A DNA stretch of 64,000 bases from Phytoseiulus persimilis (lineage: Eukaryota > Arthropoda > Arachnida > Mesostigmata > Phytoseiidae), in contig CM075104.1 in the NCBI GenBank assembly GCA_037576195.1, positions 14,648,211 to 14,712,210 on the forward strand, given 5' to 3'. How positions within the stretch are numbered: position 1 is the stretch's first letter; each line of letters starts with the position of its first letter. The notes under the pieces were generated by a model. That model was not told where the DNA came from. It worked only from the letters and a program-made list of their open reading frames with translations, and did not search any database. Shown piece after piece: positions 12,201-24,200 of this stretch. The translations under genes were made by a program, and so were the position numbers.

Positions 12201-15200
12201 TCGGAGCCTTCCTCGACTGTCATGGGCGGATGATGCTGTTCATCCTGAGGATCCTCGTGAATATTCAGAGGAACGAAAGGGAAATTTCGAGATCTCGTGA
12301 CATTCATTCCTCGAGAACGTTTCTCTCCTGTTGCGCGAGGCCTTGGAGAAATTGCTCCAATGCTGTTCCGGACAGAGATGAGTACTTTCCACTCATCGAG
12401 TAACTCGGGTTTCGGCTCCGAGAGGCTTCCTCCTTGGCTCTGAGAAGTGGTCGAGTCTTTGTAGCGGTCGCTGTGGCCTCAACGAGGGGAAGCCGTAGCC
12501 ATTGTTTCGAACGGCTCAATATCGGGTCGTACGTAAAGCTGATAAAGCCCGTTCGGAAGGTACTGTGAAGGAGGCGGTAATGGCGTGCAGGTTCAATTCC
12601 GACGGGAGATCTGACTTGCGCTATCTGATTGGGCACATATTTCCGTTTGATGGCCAGGATTCGACTTTTAATTACGACCGCGGTGTCCCCGCCGTTCCGT
12701 TGAGCACCGATGTTTGAGTAATGGAGCGAATTCCGCGGAATCGGAGAGCCGCCGAAACACAGGTATCGAAGGGGGGCAACATTCAGATCCTTGACCTCTG
12801 GCGTCGCTTCCATACCCTGGATGTGGAATCGAAGTCGTGAACGTTGGCGACGGAGCGTGGGTCGGTTCGATTCAACCCGGCTTTCTCGACAGAAGGAGCC
12901 TTCGACGCAACTGTCTGGGAGTACTTCGGTAACCGACTGTGCACGCCCACTAAGCCGACGCTCTCGACCGAAGCGACTCTTTGCTCAACGAAATCTGCTC
13001 CTCTCATGGTTGAGTTCTCCCGCTTCGTGTTTCGTGTAATTTGCCGTCCGTTCCTGCTTGCGAAGCAGATTTTTAAGCGTTTTCCAGGGTTCCCGCTCAA
13101 TCGTTCGATCTGCTCCGAACTGATGCACCCCAAAAGTCCGCCTTTCGATCTCGGTTGCCGCTTCCGCAACCTTCATTCCCCCCATCCTGGATTTGCGTCA
13201 GGCCTCGCGCTCGACAGATCGAGGCGGGGATCGTAACGAAGGCGGTGGATCCAACGCAGAGAGGAGTAAACTCTCGAGTCCTTCTCGTCACCGGAGGAAG
13301 GTCGACACAACCTCACGACTGTTGAAGGAAGCGCGCTCTCATAGATTCTCGAGAGATCCCTCGGTTCGGGACCACAGTTGCGTAATCCACATCTCCTCGG
13401 GGGTGTCTCACGTTCTATATTTAGACCCAGCAAAGTTCAATTGGTGCAAAGTCTTCAACCGCGTTATCGGGAGCGATGTGAGAACAGACGAGGGGAGAGT
13501 CATCTGACGCACGCTATAAATTAATTACGCCCACGATCGATGGACCCCCGATAGATACAGACACCAACCTCAGAGCGTTCTTTCCCCCTTGGTCGCGAGC
13601 TCCAGGAGCGGCGGACAGAAGCAGCGGGAACGCGCAGTAGAAGCGAACGGTATCGAAACCGTATCGGGAAAGCCAGACTGAAAGCCTCCTCGTAGACCGT
13701 CGTTCCCTCTGTGTTCGGAGAGGTAATGTCATCGAAACAAAGGTGTTGAGGCCGACTCTTCTCCCGCCTTGTCCTTCCGCCGTTTCGCACGAATGGGAAG
13801 AGGAAGCCCAATGATCATTGTTCCCGTCTGTGTCTCGCCAAAAGCATCATAATGACCCCCTCTGTCAGCCACATGACACTTTCGCAATAATTCTGCTTCT
13901 CGTTCCCGATTTCGAACGTCGTCTGGCCTCGACACCACCCGGACCAACGTCCTCCCTGAAAACACCTCGCCGATTGAAGGGAGTTCCGTGGCGCTCTGCG
14001 CTATGTCGCCGAGCATGGCACTGCTGCTCCATCCGAGAGACAACAAGTGGAGCTCAGGAGTCTATGCACAAGATCAATGAACTTCAAGATCCACGGTCCC
14101 ACTCGAGGCCCCCGGGGCCCGAACCTGGTTCGTTCCGGGAAGCCACCGCAAACTCTTCAGCTCGATTCCTTTCGCTACTGTCGCTGACGGCCGTAACCCA
14201 ACGGCCAACGGCCGCCATGCCAGAATCTGTCAGAAACATGTCGGGGGGACAAGGTAAAACGGTTCTCGAACAGCAATATCGACGCATACGCTATCTGCGC
14301 AGACAGGTAGAAAGTCTAATACCGTATCCTAATTGACGTCTTGCAAGGAAAGAGGAACGAGCGAAAAGAAGGTTACGCTTCTGCCAATGTTTTCATATGG
14401 TAGTCATGTTCGAGCAGGAAATCGAACGGGCGTGACCAGCTCCCTTCATTAACGGAGCGGTAGCTGTGTGACCTCCTCCGCGCGTCAATCTTCTTCCCTA
14501 CGTTCGCGTGTCGACGGAACAATGGAACCGTCCTAAAAACTTACTCGCCTTGATTTGTTCCGCTCATCAAACCATTTGAATGTTTGACGCGCACACTCAG
14601 CACTGCGATTTTCCACAATGGAAATGTCGTCATCAGTACCCGGACCTTGCCGCGCTCTCCCGCCTCCTCACCGACGGGGGAGAAAAACGAGGCGGGCGCC
14701 GCATAGGGACGTGAGGTCGCTCGTTCGACGAGCTGTGTTCATCCCGAACGCTTCTCCGAATCCTCCCCTCGCCAGGGCGAGCGGCGCTACGAACGGCGCG
14801 TTTCAGTTGTCGATCTCGAAGTTTCCGGAAGCCCATCGGGTCAGCCGATAGGCTTCGTGGCTGCACGCACTCCGAATGACAATTCGAACATCGCAGCCCA
14901 GGCCAGCGCCGGGGATCTTCCTCGTGCTCCCCACAAGATTCTGTTTATACCAGAGAGCTGCGAAGCTTCCAGCGAAGCTAAGCCCTCTCCTGCAGGGAGC
15001 CCGGTTCCTAGCCGAGGAAGTTCCCACCGCGAGCGATGAATACGACGCATTAATTCGGCGATCCTGTTGCGTTAACGCGGCATGTCTTCGAGCGTTTTTC
15101 CGGGCCGCGCGAAAACCTGCGTCAGGAGATCAGAGCGTAGGCCTCATGGAAAAATCGTGTCGCTCGAGCGCCCCGCGAAACCGGGCCCGCTGAGCTGGGG

Positions 15201-15269
15201 TTTTCGCCCGAGCCGTGATGAAAGCTGGGAGAGGTCTTCCGAGAACAAGTCCAACGACTTCCTCCACCT

Positions 15270-15287
15270 CCCCCCCCCCCCCCCCCC
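15270..15287. repeat. Homopolymer C run
   Basis: Eighteen consecutive C residues preceded by a CT-rich run. A tract this long is prone to slippage and sequencing error, so its exact length is doubtful. Confidence 0.9.
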
Positions 15288-16594
15288 TGAAATCTGCTCC
15301 CTACGATGCGAAGACGACTCCGGGCAAGATTCCAAAAGTTGTGGGACCTAAGATGGGGGCCGCTCGGGGCCGCGATCATTACCAATGGAGGACACGGATA
15401 AAAACAAAACGGAAAGGAAACTCAGGGACCAGCGCTGCCGGGTCCGGACGGTACCTGACCGCTGAAGCATGCAATGCTGGAAGGGCAGAGGATGGAACAC
15501 AAAACGAAATAAGAAACTATTCGTGCTTTCCATTACCGTTATTGCAGTGATCTCCAACAAGGTTCATCGCAAAAACGCCATACCCACTCCCTCCGCACTG
15601 CCTGGGCTCCTCGAGCTGGCGGTCTGATATCCCCGCGATCTCACGTTCGCACTCAGAGGATTGTTCAGAGAGTCGAGAGAAGGCGGAATGCCAAAACGAG
15701 TTCTTGCCCTCTCGATTTCGCATCTCGTTCGCGGGCAGCTGAAACCCGTGTCGGGGGTTCGCCGCGCCGAAGTTTCACGCCGCTGAAGTTTGTTTTGGGA
15801 ATCGGAGCTGGCCTCAGATTCTGAGACCGTTGCAGCCGTTCACCGACCCGCTCGCGCCCTCTCGAAGTTTCACGGGGGTCCTTCGACCCTCCCCTCAAGT
15901 GGTTGATTCGTGACCCCCGACCAACGGATGTTTTTTTTCGTTGAATGCAAGCCCAGGCGTCGGGGAAAAGCAAACGGCGGCTTTTCGCGAGGGAAGCCTT
16001 GCAGTAGTGTAACGACGCAAAGTACAGACTCTGCCTCAGCTGGCAGCGAGCCGCTCTGAAAGCTGTGCGTTTCACAGGAGGAAGAACTCCTTGCGTTGGC
16101 AGACATGCTCTCGAGCCTCGCCGGCTGATCTCTCGGGAACGTGACGCGCTCCGAGCAACGCCCTCGCCGCACAGCGTGCCCTTTCGCAAAGCTCACGCGC
16201 GGAGCATCACCCAAAAGATTCTAAATCGGTCGCGCCGACTGGATAAAGTCTGATTCCGGCTTTCGGAGTCCGTTGGGCAGAAGGGAGCGACCGCGAGCTT
16301 GGTCATCATTTTAGCCGGGAGGACGCTTCTTATTCAGGAAGATCCTTTTCAGAACGGCCGCGACGGCCTCCGTCTACAAAGTGGCACAACAGGCGTTCCG
16401 TGTTCGAGGAGCTCCCCCAGACTTGGAACTGCCAACTTCTAATGTGACCGACGTTCGCCTCGCTCGTCGTTCGGCTCCACCAGACAGAACTCGCTGTTCC
16501 GGCGAGGTGCGGACTTTCCAGCTTGAAAATAGCCTCCGCTCCCCGTCCCGCCGACGAACCGTTTGTTCACCGTCCACAATCGGCCAGACGAGCT

Positions 16595-16615
16595 GTCGTC
16601 GTCGTCGTCGTCGTC
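16595..16615. repeat. (GTC)7 trinucleotide repeat
   Basis: Seven perfect GTC units. It is read as poly-Val or poly-Arg in plus frames and poly-Arg or poly-Asp-type in the others, so it inflates the open frames on both strands at 16.4-16.9 kb. Confidence 0.9.
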
Positions 16616-19600
16616 TGCCTCGCGGACAGCCCGGAACCTCGAGACACCAGCGACTCATTACCACGAACTCTGAAAACACATCAGCCGAGCGAGAATCCAC
16701 CAGGGCTGCCTCTCCTGTTGCAGCCGCTCCCGAATAACGTGCTGGCAGCGGGTTTTTTTTCGACGCAAACTCGGCCGTTCGCGCCTTACACCGCGCGCAA
16801 TACTTTCGATAACAGATATGTCGCACATCAGCCGGCGGTGTAGGAGCCAGAACTGATTTGCGTAGACAGCTCGAAGCTTCAGAGGAAGGTGGAAATGACA
16901 AGAAGCCGGGACTCCGACATCTGAAGACTCCAAATCTGTTCTTCCGCACTCTCCTCATCGACTGGAGCGATGCGGACCATCCACTTAATACAGTCGAGAG
17001 AAGATCCGTCTCTCTCCTCTTGAGATGGCCGAACTATGAGCTTTCGAAGATTTCGAACACCGAGTCAATGTTTTCACGGAACTCCAAATTATGCGCTCGG
17101 ATATTCAGGGGGAATCTGAGGTTCTGAGGACCCTTGTCCAACAAGGACCCAATATTCCGAGTCGCAAGGCACTCTTCCCGGAAACCCTCAAATCATAGCA
17201 TTGCGTGAGCGTGGACAATATCAACCGCTTCGATACGAGTTCCCATCGGTCAGGCGGGTGGCTCGATTCAGTCTCCCCACGCAGATCTGCACGATTCAAC
17301 AAAGAGTCCTCCCGATAGAATTCTTCGAAAGCTCACGCGTTCGCTCTCCCTCTCGTTTGTGCACGGCTGTTCTGGGCGCCTGGTTTTCACTCAAGGAGCC
17401 TCAACTTTGAAGAATCAGTCGAACTCATCGAACCTGAAGTCGCAGCAGGTAAAACGCTTGCTCACCTAGACCGCGAATGGTGTGGACAAGGTCCTAATAG
17501 AGATTTTCCCAGTACCTCTTGTCAGCCAGCGTCCGTCAAGCCGGAATTTTCGCCCTGAGTGTGAGCACGATCCTGTCGGACTCGAATGCAGCGACGACTC
17601 CGCTCTGCTTTGATCAGTTCATCAACGACTGGGTGGCGGGAGAATTCTCGAGGATACACGAGCTGGCGGGAAAAGCTCGTGCGGACGAAATTGTGTTGAC
17701 TGTTGACATTTCTGAGGTGGCGGTCAACCGCCCTGCCATACTTCTCGGCGGCTTGTTCCCTTCGAAAAGGCGGCAGCCCCGACTGAAGCCCAACAGAACT
17801 CGCACACAAACGTTTTCGGACTCAAGGACGGAAGGAAGCACTCAGCAGAAGCGCAAGCTCAGAGGGCTCTGTTCGTCATTCCGATAAACGGCGAAAATCA
17901 ACACGAGAGACGATTCTAGTGCGAACATCGACGCCATCGCACAATCTCCCGGAACGGGACTGTCCCAAGCGCGGGAAAAAGGTAGCGGAGCTCAACCACA
18001 GGAGCACACACCGTGCACTTCGAGTAAGATCCCGTCTGCGCCGATCTGAGCCGTGGCATGCACTCGTGACATTGTTGATCGAGCCGCAGCGAAGGTCCGC
18101 AAGCCCCTCCGGACGTTAGCTTCCTCCGTTGGATGCAGGAAGTATGTTTCCGCGAACAAGTGTAAGTTTACTTGCAAACCCAATTACAACGCCGGTGGAA
18201 GCTTCGCCTCTGTTCAGCTACCGCCAGCGGTCGGTGATTGGTTACACATTGCTAAACTCTGACTCTGAAGCTTGCCTATCGAGGCTGGCAGAGTTGAGCG
18301 CAACCAGCGAGAACGTCAGGCAGTTTTGCTCGAACAGCAATCGGAACAGATTCCCATGCTGTGATCAGTGAGCACCGTTCCGTCGCCCGCACGCAAAGCA
18401 ATGAGCTCCTTTCTTCCCGTTCCTCCTCCTGGCCCCCTATTCAGTTCTCGCTGTGTGTTCCGATCCGCGAGCCAAGGGGGCTGCGTGATTTGAGAAAAGG
18501 AGAAAACGATTCCAGAAGACCTTCGTCTCTGAGCTCAATTTGAATTCAACCGTCTGGGTGCCTCGACCGTTTCCTACTGGAAAATATACGGGACGGGCTG
18601 CTCGAGAGCCAATCTTCGCATTGCGCACGAATTGGAAGCTTGAGCCGGTGCACTCGATCGCGGGCACTATCTCTTCTCCTGTGGAGTTCTTTGGAGTCCG
18701 CGTTAGCCCCACAAGGAAGCCTAATTCACCAGGCTGTCGTCAGGTCGTGGAGATTCGGTTGTTTTCGGAAGGGACGATACGCAGGATATGATTCGTCGGC
18801 AGTTGTGGTTCCATCAAGCTCGGGACAGTCGCCCCCATAGATGCATCAAGAGTTCCTAATCCTGTCTCGGAACAACCTTACGTCACGGTTTCCCCTCCCA
18901 AAGACGACTCGCTTGTAAAACGGATCATTGCTTCGAATTTCAAAGACAATCCGACGGATTCGAATCGACCGCCTTGGTGGCGGCGAGTTCGGCTTCAGAA
19001 CCAATTTTTTCGCGGACCTTGATAGGGACACGGTTCGTGCGTAAACGAGAATGGCTCACCGGTTGGATGGAACGCGGTGTTCGGGGTTTCTTCTGAGACC
19101 AGACGCGTTTCGGAATATTTCCACCGGTTTTCTCTACACCAGAAAAGAGCGCCTCAAACCAGCTGACGGTCTGTGATCTGCTGTTGTCACTCTCGCCGCC
19201 GCCGCCGGTGTGGCTTGTGCTGATAACTGTTCGGCCTGGATCAGTGTCCAGGCGAGAGGGGAACGCTTCCGACTGTGATAACGGCTTACTCGTTGTCGTG
19301 GTTGATTTTGCGAGTCTTTCCAGATGTGAAACTCCTCCAGCAACAGCCTCCCTCGAAAATCTAGGCAATCCCTTTGTCACGCCAAACCACGAACGCAAGC
19401 TTCACTCTGGAGAGGGAAAGAACGGCTGTCTGTCATCGACCTAATCCCTGTGTGCCCGGAACACCCTTCCGAAGATAAACCGTATCGAGATAAGCTCGCA
19501 TTGTGCGCAGAAGCCCCCTTCTCGCGCGGGAGAGATTATCCGCCAACGACAAATGTCGAGCAGAGCACAGCTCCTTTCAAATCACGCGCGGCGCGAACCG

Positions 19601-20467
19601 GTGCCCAACTTTCGCGCCCGAGCTGAAGAAACCTTGGACAGGGCGGGAAGGCAGCGAGAACGATACGTAGGAATCGCGTGATCATCGGTGTCACTCGTAG
19701 AACTTGCACCATCCCGGAAGCCAGAATCCGGGTCTTTGTCAGCGTAACATTTTTAACGATGCCCACTGTGGAGCTCGTCGGTCGTCTTATCTGTTCGGTC
19801 TTCAACATCACGCAATGATCCAGAGCTTCCCATAAATCATTCGGTATCAGAACGGGGAAGGCTGTCCCTGAGGAAACTCCGCTGCAACGTAGTTCTGCTT
19901 CTCCAAGCCCTCAGAGGAGAACATGATATCTGCTGCCGCCGCCGCCGCAGCTGCCTTTTATCTGCTCTGCCACAAGCAGTGATCTTCCACCTGTACCTGA
20001 GAAGCTCCTCGCTGGGTTTTCCACTCATTCGGGTTGCCTCTCTCGTTTTTCCCTCTCGCAAGTCGGCCTTTCGATGTGTCGCACCGCACTGGACCTGACA
20101 CTTGCACCGCTCTATTCGTGTCCCGTTATTCTAGCACATTAATATTAATGTGCGGCCGTTAGGGAGGACATTCTCCATGTCAATGAATTAAGTTCTTTCA
20201 ACCCTTCTCTGGAGCTGAGTAACCCAGCTGAGATTCAGGAAGATCTTCGGTGGGCGTCGCTGCTCACTTCTGTTTTGAATCACTTCGGAAGACAATTCAA
20301 AACATGCCCGACAGCCCACTTCGGAGTCGCGTTCCTTGTTCCACCGGTTCTTTCAACGTCGGAGGACGCAAAGTCCATTGTGAGGTTATTAGTGTTGTCT
20401 GATTCGAACGAGGACTCGAGATCGATCCATGCACGACTGAGTCGCACTCCCTTCCGTCGTTCATGCG

Positions 20468-21284
20468 ATGTTTGATCGAAACTTGGAAGGATCCCTGCTC
20501 GGCTCTTCTGCCGCGGGTGCATTCGTTGACTTACACCATTCTCATCCTGCGATCCCGCTCAATTCGTTACAAGTCCGTCTTCTGGCTCCTGGAGTGGACT
20601 CCCCTCGGGCGAGTGAACTCTCACGAGACGGGTCGACTTGTTTTGATTCTCCTCTTCACTCGACTTCTCTTTTCCCTTGTATTTTTACCCTACTTTTTCC
20701 TTGCAGCTTTCTTTTCACCCGACGAGAGCGCCATTCGCCAATTCTTGGAACAGGAGATCCAGAACGATTGGATGCATTCAAGCAGCGCCTTAGACGCTCG
20801 ACTCGTAACTTCACAGAATGCCCCGCAAAAGGATGGCTCGCGGACAGAAACATACGTTCGCTTATTGAAATCAGAGCAATGTCACATATTCTGGCATACT
20901 GTGTTGCTCGGTCCCACCGACAATCGAAATGGGAAGATCTTCCTACGGCAACAGAGGTGTCGAATTCGGGGGTATTCGACAACGTCTGTTCCGAGACAAT
21001 CGCACGTTCAGTGGTGCCGATGATCGGTGATAACTCTTCCTGTGATGTAGAGTACGAAATGGGATCCCAACGCAGAACGCCACAAACGGTTCCAATGTCA
21101 CACACCGAGTTCCCCCGAAGCCAGCTTCCTTGCCCACGGCTGGAAGTACGAATCATTAGAGAGAGATATTTCACTCAATTTCCACCGATTGCGTGAGAAG
21201 TTGGTAGCGGACGACGGAGAAACCGCGGGGAAATTCCGATGTGAGGAGATTGGGTCTTGTATAACCGACCAAGGGAACTCATGA
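20468..21284 (+). CDS. Candidate three-exon gene, unknown function
   Basis: I do not recognise this protein. Exon 1 (20468-20612) opens MFDRNLEGSLLGSS and ends at GCGA/GTGAAC. Exon 2 begins at 20707 after a textbook acceptor (TTTTTCCTTGCAG), and its phase fits exactly, reading TFFSPDESAIRQFLEQEIQ. The last exon (21051-21284) follows another good acceptor (CTTCCTGTGATGTAG). It reads through LERDISLNFHRLREKLVADD to a TGA at 21282. Composition is balanced, with acidic and amphipathic helical stretches, unlike the shadow frames. The donor of exon 2 was not resolved: the frame stays open to about 21023, and only weak phase-0 GT sites exist. The initiator ATG has a poor context, so an upstream exon is possible. 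A single plus-strand frame of 242 codons also spans 20468-21196, so an intron-poor reading remains an alternative. Confidence 0.35.
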
Positions 21285-21289
21285 GGTGC

Positions 21290-24200
21290 CGAGCGTGATA
21301 TAATTTGCAGAGGCACCTCCTCTTTTTACGTCCGGAAGCGGAAACTCAAACTGGACTCGGTGCGCACCGACGTGTTAAGCTCGAGTCTCCACCTCTCGTC
21401 CCCTCGCGGTTTTATTTCGCTCCGACGTCCAGCTAGGAACTTTCCCGGAATTCGACTGGTGGTCAGGTAGGTCGACCCAATTCACTACTGGATGGCTCCC
21501 TGCTTTTCAATGACCTTCATGTGGATGGGAGAACACCATCGTCGAGTTTCCTCGGGAAATCCAGTTCGAACCGACGGGTTAATGGGGGGAGCGACAAGGA
21601 GAAGGAGCGACAAGAAGAGCTGGCGGCGGCACTGAGGAAGGAAGACTATCATAAGTGGATCGTTCCTTATTCGCCTTTCCGCAACGTCGGCGCTGAAGCG
21701 AAGGGTTCGTTATCAAGACACCGAAAGAGACCTCTGGAGGCTTCCGCGAGACTCAGCGAAGCGCCAGAGGCTGATTGTCATGCCGTCGAGCCCCAGCCGC
21801 AATTGAATCGACTGGATCGCGTAATATTTTCTCCTCTTAACAAACTTGAGCCAGCGCTGCGAACGGGCCCGCGGGCAATGTACACTCCGGGACGAATGGT
21901 TTGCAAACCCTCAACGACGATGGGAAGATTTATAACCTCGAACGTTATCGAAACCGAGTGATAGCTGGTATTCAAGTTTAATAAATTGCGGACGTTGTGA
22001 TCCGAGCTATTCTGGCTCTCGGATGTAGTCCCTGTTGAATCATCCAATATGAGTCGGAATACGACCCGATTCCGTCGTTATGCCACTCTTCGTGAGTTAA
22101 GGTCAACTTCACATAACTTGAACCGATTCAGAATGAAAGCAAGACTTCCTGGAATAGTTCATGATCTGGTTTACCCAGATTGTCGGATCCAGATTGTACT
22201 TGACGCGGAGAAAGCTTTACATAAGTTCTGTTCGAGAACCTCGTCGACGTACTTCGTGCTCTCGAAGCTCACTGTCGTAGGCGGGGCGTGGGTGGCATGA
22301 AGCTGCCCGGAATGCGAGGCAGCTCTCTGATAGAAATGAGCAGCTCGCAGAGGAATGTTCGTCAATCTGGGCTCATGAAACGCGCGACGTGAAATTGGCT
22401 CAGGTTGCTCTTCGGATATCTGGTCGGCCGCTCGTTCAGTCACGGTGAGCACCTGGGTCAGCGTTTGAGACTTGGCCGTAAAGCGAGCCCTCACTGAGTT
22501 GCTGCGAAGCCTCCTGTTTCGCCCACTCGAACTCTTTCATTGTTTCATGCAGACGCGGAGAGGGACCGAGAAACAACGCTCGCTCGCCACTCAGTGTTGT
22601 ATCATGCAAGAAGAACACGAGACGCGAGGCTCTCGACAGAATAGACAAAGTAGAAACAGGCCTGAAATGTCGTCACCACATTCACAAGTCGCGGGAGCTA
22701 CGCGCCGAGAATAAGACGACTGCTGCTGTGTCTCACTAATTGAATCGGATTGGCGCTCGCTCGTGCCTTCTAAGACCGATGTTTCGAGCTCGGAATCAGA
22801 CTGATCATCTTGCAGCCAAGTCCGAATTCCCCGATTGAAACATCCGGGGGAAACGGCGGGTTCTGCAACGGCTAAACCAACGGTTTCTCCCTCGCCGACA
22901 ACTCTGACGGGTAACTTGTAGAATTCAAAATGGACAAAAACTGCAGCGAATATCGCTTTACTCATTCCTTAGCCGCATCTTCCCGGCGAGAAGAAATACT
23001 TTTCCCAGATCTTGGTCCGCTCATCATCGCCGCCATCACAATCACCATCATGATCGTAGCAGCCGTAATAGTTGTAGTGGCGATGGCAGCGGCGGTCGAG
23101 CTCCCAGTGGCAGTGGCGCAGTGAGGATTGGAAATTCGAAGCGGCTTCCGTCTTGTGGGCTTGTAATATAGCGCTTAGGCTTGTGCTCAAGAAATGCCTA
23201 GAAACTGAAAATAATTTTGCTGTTGCTGCCTGCTACAGCTACTGAACACAGAAGTTGCAGACTGGCACCCGCCCGCTAGATTCTTGCATCGGCCAGCGAC
23301 TCGACGTCACGAACGTCGAAGGCAGTCTCAGCATCTTATTGTTTCTACTTTTCTAGGAGGTTCACACTTATTTGTCTGGCAACCAGGGATGCTTTCATGT
23401 CTGGGTCCATTCAGCTCAATTTCCAGCATTGCTCCGCGGAACCCTTGGACGTCGGGACTAGGAGCAGACATATCCTTCGTCATTGAAGCGGAGATGTGCG
23501 GTTTAGTCGGCTCGGATCATGAACTTTGAATAAAAGTCAATGACTCGTGCTCATCGGATGCTGAGATCATACTAAAATCAGCCCGCACAGTGAGAGAGGG
23601 GAACGACGACAGCGAAAGGAGGCGGGGTGGCTGTTGAGACTGAGTTCGAGATCACAGGTGTACATAGATGCAAAACGATCAGTCTCTATTTTCGGGCTTT
23701 CTCTCCCAGTCGGAGAAAGTATCAGAGATGCACACGATGTCACTTCCTCACCGAGTTCATCTCATACAGCTTAGAGAACACAGGTAGGATGTGTCCGTAA
23801 ACGGGGTATTGCGGTCACCTGGTCGAGTGCCAAACCGTAAGTTCTCGACTTTCATCGGGTGCGATGAATGGTCACAAGGTCGCGGAATGAGATCTCAAAG
23901 CCGAAGCTGGGTGTTGTTTCCACACGACCATTTATCGATGAGCCCATGGCATCACGGTAGTTTAATGCCGCTCATAGACAGTGTCTGCCAACTGTATCGG
24001 TCGGGATGACACGTTCGTTGTGAATGGGGAAATTCGAGGATGTAGGACTTCGTTGAGGTCCCACGTCCAAGGTAGTGAGCCCGATCACGGTCAGGGTCAC
24101 TTGATACGTCTCCACATCATCATAAACCACCATCCGTGATGGATGAATACTCAGAAGCGTGTCGAAATATCTATGTCAATCTAATTGAGGAGAATAATCC

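Larger units (their letters stand above)
9240..20460. other. Stretch without a recognisable gene
   Basis: No recognisable gene family, tRNA, rRNA or transposon was found. Moderately protein-like open stretches occur at 9774-9349 (minus), 12813-12304 (minus), 13818-14336 (plus, ending RRQVESLIPYPN), 17519-17887 (plus) and 18540-18791 (plus). For most of these the opposite strand is equally open, so no strand can be assigned. Simple repeats are a run of 18 C at 15270-15287 and seven GTC units at 16595-16615. Confidence 0.3.

Noticed and set aside
12591..12605. tRNA T-arm-like sequence (GGTTCAATTCC)
   Set aside because: No acceptor stem, D arm or anticodon arm could be folded upstream.
16374..16958. 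Long frames on both strands around the GTC repeat
   Set aside because: The openness is largely due to the trinucleotide repeat and biased composition, and neither strand gives a recognisable protein.
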